Below, piece after piece: positions 1-6,821 of a DNA stretch of 59,832 nucleotides. Source of the DNA: Corynebacterium jeikeium (GTDB lineage: Bacteria > Actinomycetota > Actinomycetes > Mycobacteriales > Mycobacteriaceae); the NCBI RefSeq assembly GCF_000738175.1, contig NZ_JFCH01000029.1, positions 1 to 59,832 of the forward strand. Direction: 5' to 3'. The notes beneath the pieces were generated by a model that saw only the letters and a program-made list of their open reading frames with translations, was not told the origin of the DNA and made no database searches. The translations under genes were made by a program, and so were the position numbers. Positions within the stretch are counted from its first letter, which is position 1, and every line of letters begins with the position of its first letter.

Positions 1-188
1 AACGGGTAGCGAGTCAGTGTTCTTGACTGTTTGCGGGGGCGACCAGGTTTGGCGGGTTCACGCAACCATTTGTACAGCGTCCATCGCCCTGGATAGCCAA
101 GTTCACGGACGGTCTTGGTCACCGATTGAGTGCGCTTGTAAACCTGCAGAGCTATGCGTCGCTGCTCCTTGGTGTATGAGCGGTTCAT
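1..188 (-). CDS. IS3-type transposase OrfA, N-terminal part (runs off the window)
   Basis: A leftward reading frame begins at an ATG at 188 with a clear GGAGG ribosome site 8 bases upstream and is still open at base 1. The 62 visible residues (MNRSYTKEQRRIALQVY..., then a helix-turn-helix with LGYPGRWTLYKWL) look like the DNA-binding N-terminus of an IS3-family OrfA. OrfA normally binds the element ends and is joined to OrfB by frameshifting; neither OrfB nor the far end is visible. The near end of the element should lie between about 200 and 240, just before the MFS gene. Partial gene; whether the element is active cannot be judged. Confidence 0.7.
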   Translation of the reverse strand, partial: MNRSYTKEQRRIALQVYKRTQSVTKTVRELGYPGRWTLYKWLREPAKPGRPRKQSRTLTRYP

Positions 189-241
189 GATGGAATCCTC
201 CAAGATTCCGTCCGCATCCCCTTTTGACCCTTAACCCATAC

Positions 242-1624
242 ATGTCCGGCAAGTCCAGCACAGATTCCAGTAGGTTCTGGCACACATTCACCACGAAATT
301 CATCGGCACACCACCCAAGAGCGACCTGAAGCACGTCGAGGAAAACGCAGGCCGCTATTCCCTGGGCTTCGGCACACAGAACATCGGCGATCAGATCGTG
401 TCCGCTAAGACGGTTCTGCCGTGGTTCCTGTCAGTCGTCGCCGCCCCCGCATGGGTCATCCCGCTGCTGGTGCCGATCCGTGAATCCGGTTCGATGCTGC
501 CGCAGGCTCTATTCCGCCCGTGGCTGCAGACGAAGACCTCGCGGTTGGGCTTTATGCAGGTAGGCACTCTCGGCCAGGCACTGGCCTGTGCAATCATGGT
601 CGCCGCTGCACTCCTGACCGATGGATTGCTGGCCGGGTTAATCATCCTGTTCGCCCTCGCACTGCTGTCCACCTGTCGCTCTTTGGTTTCGCTGACCAGT
701 AAGGACATCGCCGGGCGCACGGTTCCGAAGGGCTTCCGCGGGCGGCTGACCGGCTTTGCCACTACTTTGTCCGGCGCGGTGGCGATCCTGGTAGGTGTGG
801 CCATTCAGGCCGCCCGGGGCGAGCTCACCCCTACCCTCTTCGCAGTGCTTTTCGCCATCGCCACCGCAGCCTGGCTGGCCAGCGCATGGCTGTTTAAGGG
901 GATCCGTGAGGGCGTCACTAAACAAGAACAAAAAGAGCTGCCACAGGGCACGAACTACCTACGCGATGTGTTCGACGACATCGTGGACCTCGTACGTTCT
1001 AACCGTGACTTTAGGCGCTTCGTGCTGGTTCGTTCGCTGCTGCTGGCCTCTGCACTGTCGCCGACTTTCCTGGTGACGATGGCGAACCAACAGAGTGTGA
1101 CGGAGGAATCATCGCTGGCCAGCGCCATCTTCACGGGTCTGGGGACGTTCGTGATCGCTTCCGGCGTGGCCGCGCTGCTCGCAGGCAGAATCTCTGGCCT
1201 ACTGTCCGACGTGAGCTCCCGCAACACCCTGTCCGGCGCCGCGCTACTGGCGACGATCGTCCTGATCATCACCGTGGCACTGGGTTACGCTTCTTCGATT
1301 AGTGACGCCCATGCGTGGACCACCGCCCTGGTGTGGTGGCTGCCCATCGCGTTCTTCATCATCTCGCTTGCCCACGCTGCGATTAGGGTCGCCCGCTCCA
1401 CCTACATCGTGGACATGGCAGAGGGCACGCAACGCACCCGCTATGTCTCGGTGGCGAACACCCTGATGGGCGTGTTGCTTCTGATCGTGGGTGCGCTGAC
1501 CAGTGTGTTGGCACTGGTGTCCCCCGAGGTCGCGCTGGCTGCGCTGGCGCTTTTCGGGCTTCTGGGCGCCGCACTGTCGAAGACCCTGCCGGAAGTATCG
1601 GTGGGCAAAGACAAGATTTCCTAA
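242..1624 (+). CDS. MFS-type membrane transporter
   Basis: A 460-residue protein with about eleven or twelve hydrophobic segments spread along its length, so probably a major-facilitator permease in the cytoplasmic membrane. The conserved-looking loop PIRESGSMLPQ after the second segment and the basic loops support a transporter; the substrate is not evident. I chose the ATG at 242; a TTG 18 bases upstream (224) is in frame, and neither has a good ribosome site. The IS3-type element ends within a few tens of bases upstream, so the native promoter or a few N-terminal codons may have been lost. It is followed closely by glmU. Confidence 0.7.
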   Translation: MSGKSSTDSSRFWHTFTTKFIGTPPKSDLKHVEENAGRYSLGFGTQNIGDQIVSAKTVLPWFLSVVAAPAWVIPLLVPIRESGSMLPQALFRPWLQTKTSRLGFMQVGTLGQALACAIMVAAALLTDGLLAGLIILFALALLSTCRSLVSLTSKDIAGRTVPKGFRGRLTGFATTLSGAVAILVGVAIQAARGELTPTLFAVLFAIATAAWLASAWLFKGIREGVTKQEQKELPQGTNYLRDVFDDIVDLVRSNRDFRRFVLVRSLLLASALSPTFLVTMANQQSVTEESSLASAIFTGLGTFVIASGVAALLAGRISGLLSDVSSRNTLSGAALLATIVLIITVALGYASSISDAHAWTTALVWWLPIAFFIISLAHAAIRVARSTYIVDMAEGTQRTRYVSVANTLMGVLLLIVGALTSVLALVSPEVALAALALFGLLGAALSKTLPEVSVGKDKIS

Positions 1625-1712
1625 ACGCCCGCGGGCGCCCCTCCCCGACCCGGCGGTCAAGCGGCGCTATGCTGGTATTCGCTTTTAACCGGAAGTAAGG
1701 AATGCCAACAAC

Positions 1713-3230
1713 GTGACTGATGCTGCTCAGAACCCCGAAGCTCAACCAAAGGCCCAAGACAAGCCTGTGGCAGTGATCGTACTGGCCGCAGGGGCGGGCA
1801 CGCGGATGAAGTCCGCAACCCAAAAGACCCTGCACTCCATCGGCGGGCGCACCCTGCTTTCTCACAGCCTGCACGCTGCCGCCGGCATCGACCCCGCCCG
1901 CATCGTGGCTGTTATTGGCCACGGGCGCGAGCAGGTCGGCCCAGCGGTGGCGGAGGTAGCCGAGCAGCTGGGGCGCAGCATCGACACTGCGGTCCAGGAG
2001 CAGCAGAACGGCACCGGCCACGCCGTGCAGTGCGCAATGGAGGAGCTGGAAGGCTTCGAAGGCACCGTAGTGGTCACCAACGCGGACGTGCCGCTGCTAT
2101 CCCCGGAGACCCTGCAGGAACTTACTGCCACCCACGACGGCGCCAGCGTGACCGTGCTTTCTGTCAACCAGGACAACCCCACCGGCTACGGTCGCATCCT
2201 GCGCACCAACGACGGCATGGTCACTGCCATCGTGGAGGAAAAGGACGCGACGGAAAAGCAGAAGGCAATCACCGAGGTCAACTCCGGCGTATTCGCCTTC
2301 GACGCGGCCATCCTCCGCGACGGCCTGGCGCAGTTGAACACGGATAACGCCCAGGGCGAGCTGTATCTGACGGACGTGCTGAGCATCGCCCGCCGGGCGG
2401 GTCACCCCGTGCGCGCCCACATTGCCGCCGACGCGGCGGAACTTGCGGGCGTCAACGACCGAGTACAGCTTGCCGCCGCGGGCGCCGAACTCAATCGCCG
2501 CACCGTGACCGCCGCAATGCGGGGTGGAGCCACCATCGTGGATCCGGCGACAACCTGGATCGACGTGGATGTGCAGGTAGGCCAGGACGTCACCATCCTG
2601 CCGGGTACCCAGCTGCTTGGCACCACCACCATCGGCGATAACGCGCAGATCGGACCGGATACCACGCTGGAAAATGTCACGGTCGGCGAAGGCGCACACG
2701 TTGTGCGCACCCACGGCTTCGATTCCACCATCGGCCCGCGCGCCGAGGTGGGCCCCTTCACCTACATCCGTCCCGGCACGATCCTGGGCGAAGAGGGCAA
2801 GCTCGGCGGCTTCGTCGAGGCGAAGAAGGCGCACATCGGACGCGGCTCGAAGGTCCCACACCTGACCTACGTCGGCGATGCGACGATCGGCGAGTACTCC
2901 AACATCGGCGCCTCCAGCGTGTTCGTGAACTACGACGGTGTGAACAAGCACCACACCACCGTGGGCTCCCACGTGCGCACCGGATCCGATTCGATGTTCA
3001 TCGCCCCGGTCGTCGTGGGCGATGGTGCCTACTCCGGCGCCGGTACCGTCATCAAGGAGGACGTACCTCCGGGCGCGCTGGTGGTATCCGGCGGCAAGCA
3101 GCGCAACGTCGAGGGCTGGGTAGCGAAGAAGCGCCCCGGAACCCCAGCGGCGGAGGCCGGCGAGGCCGCAGCCAAGCGTGTGGCGGAAGGCGGTTCCCCC
3201 GCTTCCACACCGCAGGCAGACCAGAAGTAG
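1713..3230 (+). CDS. glmU: Bifunctional GlmU: GlcNAc-1-P uridyltransferase / GlcN-1-P acetyltransferase
   Basis: Makes UDP-GlcNAc, the first committed precursor of peptidoglycan, in the cytoplasm. The N-terminal pyrophosphorylase domain starts with the nucleotide-binding loop [10 protein letters not shown] (residues 24-33). The C-terminal half is a left-handed beta helix of hexapeptide repeats; His383 in [12 protein letters not shown] matches the catalytic His of the acetyltransferase. At 505 residues it is slightly longer than E. coli GlmU because of a short N-terminal extension and an Ala/Glu-rich tail. Start is GTG; a five-codon minigene (ATG at 1702) ends on it in a GTGA overlap. prs follows after 111 bases, the usual pairing. 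Confidence 0.97.
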   Translation: MTDAAQNPEAQPKAQDKPVAVIVLAAGAGTRMKSATQKTLHSIGGRTLLSHSLHAAAGIDPARIVAVIGHGREQVGPAVAEVAEQLGRSIDTAVQEQQNGTGHAVQCAMEELEGFEGTVVVTNADVPLLSPETLQELTATHDGASVTVLSVNQDNPTGYGRILRTNDGMVTAIVEEKDATEKQKAITEVNSGVFAFDAAILRDGLAQLNTDNAQGELYLTDVLSIARRAGHPVRAHIAADAAELAGVNDRVQLAAAGAELNRRTVTAAMRGGATIVDPATTWIDVDVQVGQDVTILPGTQLLGTTTIGDNAQIGPDTTLENVTVGEGAHVVRTHGFDSTIGPRAEVGPFTYIRPGTILGEEGKLGGFVEAKKAHIGRGSKVPHLTYVGDATIGEYSNIGASSVFVNYDGVNKHHTTVGSHVRTGSDSMFIAPVVVGDGAYSGAGTVIKEDVPPGALVVSGGKQRNVEGWVAKKRPGTPAAEAGEAAAKRVAEGGSPASTPQADQK

Positions 3231-3341
3231 AAAACGGAAGCTACGCTGGTTTTTGTTGATATCTCTGGGCTCGCCCTAAAATAGGGAGCGCCTTAGTAAA
3301 AGTGAATAGTCCAGCTCTTCGACCGGAAGGTTAAAGCACAA

Positions 3342-4313
3342 GTGTCCACCACCCACTGGATCGACAATCAAAAGAACCTGATGCTGTTTAGCGGTAGGGC
3401 TCATCCGGATTTGGGGGAGGCTGTTGCCCGCGAACTGGGCATCGAGGTTACTCCGACCACCGCCCGCGACTTCGCTAACGGCGAGATCTTCGTCCGCTTC
3501 GAAGAGTCCGTTCGCGGCTCCGATGCCTTCGTGCTGCAGTCCCACCCGCAGCCACTGAATAACTGGCTGATGGAGCAGCTGATCATGATCGATGCACTGA
3601 AGCGTGGCTCCGCCAAGCGCATCACCGCGATCCTGCCGTTCTACCCCTACGCCCGCCAGGACAAGAAGCACCGCGGCCGCGAGCCGATCTCCGCCCGCCT
3701 GGTTGCCGACCTGCTGAAGACCGCCGGCGCGGATCGCATCGTCTCCGTCGATCTGCACACTGATCAGATCCAGGGCTTCTTCGACGGCCCGGTGGATCAC
3801 ATGCACGCCATGCCGATCCTGACCGACTACGTGAAGGCCAACTACAACCTAGACAACATCTGCGTGGTCTCCCCCGACGCTGGCCGCGTGAAGGTAGCCG
3901 AAAAGTGGGCGAACGTGCTGGGTGATGCCCCACTGGCGTTCATCCACAAGACCCGCGACGTGGACGTGGCCAACAAGGTCACCGCCAACCGCGTGGTTGG
4001 TGACGTGAAGGGCCGTACCTGCGTGCTGCTGGATGACATGATCGATACCGGTGGAACTATCGCCGGCGCCGTCGGCGTACTGCGCGAAGCAGGCGCGGGC
4101 GACGTGATCATCGCCACCACCCACGGCGTGTTTAGTGGTCCGGCCCGCGAGCGTCTGAGCAGCTGCGGCGCCCGCGAGATCATCACCACCGATACTCTGC
4201 CGCAGACCACCGAGGGCTGGGACAACCTGACGGTTCTGCCGATTGCCCCGCTGGTGGCCAAGACCATTCACGAGATCTTCGAGAATGGCTCCGTGACCAC
4301 ACTGTTTGAGTAG
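3342..4313 (+). CDS. prs: Ribose-phosphate pyrophosphokinase
   Basis: Makes PRPP from ribose 5-phosphate and ATP for nucleotide, His, Trp and NAD synthesis, and for decaprenyl-phosphoryl ribose in mycolata. At 323 residues it has the normal family length. Visible signatures are RQDKKHRGREPISARLVADL, SPDAGRVKVAEKWA and the PRPP-binding loop DDMIDTGGT around residues 231-239. Start is GTG at 3342, with GGAAGG about 13 bases upstream. It lies downstream of glmU and upstream of rplY, separated from the latter by a structured RNA region. Confidence 0.97.
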   Translation: MSTTHWIDNQKNLMLFSGRAHPDLGEAVARELGIEVTPTTARDFANGEIFVRFEESVRGSDAFVLQSHPQPLNNWLMEQLIMIDALKRGSAKRITAILPFYPYARQDKKHRGREPISARLVADLLKTAGADRIVSVDLHTDQIQGFFDGPVDHMHAMPILTDYVKANYNLDNICVVSPDAGRVKVAEKWANVLGDAPLAFIHKTRDVDVANKVTANRVVGDVKGRTCVLLDDMIDTGGTIAGAVGVLREAGAGDVIIATTHGVFSGPARERLSSCGAREIITTDTLPQTTEGWDNLTVLPIAPLVAKTIHEIFENGSVTTLFE

Positions 4314-4328
4314 TTTTAATCCCCGGTT

Positions 4329-4427
4329 GGGGGTGTGCTAACATACTTTCGAATCTCGGCGAGGGCTGAATTCTTACCCAGAATTTGGCCGTTATCGGCG
4401 CGAAAAGCACACTCCCCCTTCTTTTTG
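4329..4427 (+). ncRNA. Structured RNA element with terminator-like end between prs and rplY
   Basis: A 10-bp closing helix (4329-4338 with 4407-4416, one G-U pair) encloses two perfect small hairpins: AATTC/GAATT at 4369-4385 and GCCG/CGGC at 4388-4399. It is followed at once by a T-rich run (4419-4427). This could be the prs terminator, a small RNA, or a leader that controls rplY. I do not recognise it as a known riboswitch. Confidence 0.45.
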
Positions 4428-4500
4428 TGTGACGTAACCTTTCAAAGCGAGACCGCTCGCGTGCGGGTGCGTGACCAATAAAACTGTGGGATGCATACAC

Positions 4501-4525
4501 GCCGCGAGATATCGCGGCATTTTTT
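4501..4525 (+). terminator. Intrinsic terminator in the rplY leader (attenuator candidate)
   Basis: A perfect 7-bp stem GCCGCGA/TCGCGGC with loop GATA is followed by six Ts at 4520-4525. It lies 68 bases before the rplY start and 188 bases after prs, so it is either a second prs terminator or an attenuator in the rplY leader. Confidence 0.65.
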
Positions 4526-4593
4526 ATGTCCGCGGTTGAAACGCAAGAGCGATTCAGAGCACATCTGAAGCACAAAAATTGAAGGAGAAAATC

Positions 4594-5238
4594 ATGGCTG
4601 ACATTACCCGCCTGAAGGGCGAGCTGCGTACCGAGTTCGGCAAGGGAGCTTCCCGCCGCCTGCGTCGTGACTTCCGCGTTCCGGCTGTTGTCTACGGCAA
4701 CAAGCTGGACCCGATGCACGTTCACGTGGACATCCTGGAGTTCCAGGCCATCCTGCGTAACGAGGGCGTGAACGCTGTTCTGGAGCTGGAGATCGAGGGC
4801 CAGGACCACCTGGTCATGATCAAGGCTGTGGATCAGAACGTGCTGACCCTGGACGTGGACCACGCTGACCTGCTGAACGTTAAGCGCGGCGAGAAGGTTG
4901 AGGTTGACGTTCCGGTTATCTTCACCGGTCAGCCTGCTCCGGGCGCCCTGGTCACCCAGGAGGCAGATGTCATCACCATCCTGGCCGACGTTCTGAACAT
5001 TCCGGAAGAGATCACCGTCGACATCGAGGGCAAGGAAATCGGCGACCAGGTTCTGGCCGGCGACCTGCAGATGCCGGGCAACGCATCCCTGGTCTCCGAG
5101 GAAGACACCCTGATCATCAACGTCGTGGAGCCGGAGGAAGAGGAACTGCCGGAGCCGGACGAGGAGGGCGAAGGCGCCGAGGGCGAGGCTGCCGAGGCAG
5201 CCGAGGGCGAGTCCGCAGAGGGCGAGTCCGAGGAGTAA
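4594..5238 (+). CDS. rplY: 50S ribosomal protein L25, CTC (general stress) type
   Basis: Binds 5S rRNA in the large ribosomal subunit. The N-terminal ~90 residues are the L25 fold (KGELRTEFGKGASRRLRR, VPAVVYG). The second domain is the TL5/CTC extension, and the last ~35 residues are a very acidic Glu/Ala/Gly tail. The start is the ATG at 4594, with GAAGGAGAAA directly upstream; an in-frame TTG 15 bases earlier falls at the edge of that ribosome site and is not used. Length is 214 residues. Expression may be tuned by the hairpins in its leader. Confidence 0.96.
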   Translation: MADITRLKGELRTEFGKGASRRLRRDFRVPAVVYGNKLDPMHVHVDILEFQAILRNEGVNAVLELEIEGQDHLVMIKAVDQNVLTLDVDHADLLNVKRGEKVEVDVPVIFTGQPAPGALVTQEADVITILADVLNIPEEITVDIEGKEIGDQVLAGDLQMPGNASLVSEEDTLIINVVEPEEEELPEPDEEGEGAEGEAAEAAEGESAEGESEE

Positions 5239-5253
5239 TCCACTCCCCCCACT

Positions 5254-5295
5254 GGGTCACTCGCGTGCACTTTTCGCACCGGGTGGCCCTTTTTG
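5254..5295 (+). terminator. Terminator after rplY
   Basis: Stem GGGTCAC with GTGGCCC (one G-T pair) extended by GTGC/GCAC inside, followed by TTTTTG and a second T-rich run to about 5309. It sits 16 bases after the rplY stop. Confidence 0.75.
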
Positions 5296-5391
5296 TTGCC
5301 CTTTTTATTGACGCCCACCCACGGCCGCGGGGGCTGTCCGGGGTGGACAGTACAATGACCGTCAGTGAGCTAGAGAGAGGGCTGGGAGACG

Positions 5392-5973
5392 GTGGCGTCA
5401 CAAAATAAGAAACAACACACCAACAGCGATACGTGGCTGATCGTCGGACTGGGCAACCCCGGCGATAAATACGCCAGCACCAGGCACAACGTTGGGCGAA
5501 TGGTGATCGGCGAACTGCTGGACCGGCAAGTACCAGCGGCCAGCCTGAATACCCACAAGAAGACGAACACTGACATCGCCGAGGTGACGATCGCGGGGCG
5601 CAAGGTAGTTTTGGCGCAGCCACGGACCTACATGAATGTGTCAGGCGGGCCGGTGCAGCAGCTGGCGGCGTTTTTCAAGATCCCGGCGGGTAACATCATC
5701 GTCGCCTACGACGACCTCGAGGGCGATCCGGGGGCGGTGAAGTTGCGGCAGTCCGGTGGCGACAAGGGGCATAACGGGTTGAAGTCCATCACGAAGTCCC
5801 TGGGCACGAAGGACTACTGGCGCCTGTCGTGCGGCATTGGGCGGCCACCCGGACGCATGGATCCGGCGGCCTATGTGTTGAAGCCCTTCCCCAAGTCGGA
5901 GGCGGCGGATGTGGCGATCATGTGCGCTGACGCAGCCGACGAGGTTGAGCGCACCCTCGGTGTGGGAAACTAG
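5392..5973 (+). CDS. pth: Peptidyl-tRNA hydrolase (first copy)
   Basis: Releases tRNA from peptidyl-tRNA that drops off ribosomes. It has all Pth motifs: GLGNPG (19-24), the catalytic His32 in TRHNVG, TYMNVSG, YDDLEGDPG and GGDKGHNGLKS. Start is GTG at 5392 with GGGAGAC upstream; length is 193 residues. The stop TAG shares its G with the GTG start of a second pth gene, so the two are translationally coupled. Nothing essential is missing. Confidence 0.95.
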   Translation: MASQNKKQHTNSDTWLIVGLGNPGDKYASTRHNVGRMVIGELLDRQVPAASLNTHKKTNTDIAEVTIAGRKVVLAQPRTYMNVSGGPVQQLAAFFKIPAGNIIVAYDDLEGDPGAVKLRQSGGDKGHNGLKSITKSLGTKDYWRLSCGIGRPPGRMDPAAYVLKPFPKSEAADVAIMCADAADEVERTLGVGN

Positions 5974-6707
5974 TGGCTGTGTCTTTCCTCCAATCTTTAT
6001 TTTCCGTTTTCCGCAAGAACTCCGCGTCGCAGGGGCCTGTAGTTAAAAGTGCTGGTGCTAAGCCAGCTAAGTCTGCGAAGCGTGCGAAGTTCACCGTCGA
6101 GCAGCTGCAAGAGTTCGCCCCTGAATGGATTGTGATCGGACTAGGTAATCCCGGCGCCAAGTACGCGGAAACCCGGCACAACATCGGCTATTGGCCGATT
6201 GATCGCCTGGTTGAGCGGTATGAGGCGCAGTGGCTGCCGGTGGAGGGCCAGAAGGCTCATGCGGCGTTGATCACGGTGGAAGAAACCCCCGTGCTGCTAC
6301 TGCGCTCTACGACGTACATGAATAACTCTGGTGAAGCGGTCGGGCCGCTGGCTTCCGCTTTGAGTCTGCCGGCAGAGCGAGTCATTGTCTGCCACGACGA
6401 GTTGGATATCGCCACCGGCCAGGTGCGCATCAAAGATAAAGGCGGCGAGGGCGGCCACAATGGGCTGCGCTCAATGACTGCCGAGCTAGGCACCCAGCAC
6501 TACGTGCGCGTCCGCATGGGCATCGGTCGCCCGCCCAAGGGAACGTCGGTGATTGATTTCGTTTTGAGCCCGTTCGAGGATGCAGACATCGACCCGGAGA
6601 GCGGATGGATGGAAAACACTCTTCGAGATTCGGTGGACTCAGTGACTCTCATCGTGAACAATGGCACAGACATTGCGCGAAACGATATCCACACACGCAA
6701 GCACTAA
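5973..6707 (+). CDS. pth: Peptidyl-tRNA hydrolase (second copy, N-terminally extended)
   Basis: A complete second Pth domain starts near residue 50 (GLGNPG at 56-61, His69 in TRHNIG, TYMNNSG, HDELDIATG, GGEGGHNGLRS), so catalytic residues are intact. The first ~48 residues are an added segment, hydrophobic at the start and then Lys/Ala-rich, that the first copy lacks; it could bind RNA or a membrane. Start GTG overlaps the upstream stop by one base. The two copies are clearly diverged paralogues, not a recent duplication. Confidence 0.94.
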   Translation: MAVSFLQSLFSVFRKNSASQGPVVKSAGAKPAKSAKRAKFTVEQLQEFAPEWIVIGLGNPGAKYAETRHNIGYWPIDRLVERYEAQWLPVEGQKAHAALITVEETPVLLLRSTTYMNNSGEAVGPLASALSLPAERVIVCHDELDIATGQVRIKDKGGEGGHNGLRSMTAELGTQHYVRVRMGIGRPPKGTSVIDFVLSPFEDADIDPESGWMENTLRDSVDSVTLIVNNGTDIARNDIHTRKH

Positions 6708-6821
6708 TAAGTGCTGCGGTGCAGGTAGCGCGCAGTAACGAGAATATTCGCAGGTTTTCGAGCTACCTAGCGTTAGTATTGTTGAATCAATGCACTCGAT
6801 CTTGCCTTTGGGAGATGCAAA

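Noticed and set aside
2097..2972. 291-codon leftward frame inside glmU
   Set aside because: Antisense to a well-conserved essential gene; composition is Val/Gly/Asp/His-rich with no domain or ribosome site.
4579..4593. TTG at 4579 as the rplY start
   Set aside because: It overlaps the GAAGGAG ribosome site that serves the ATG at 4594.
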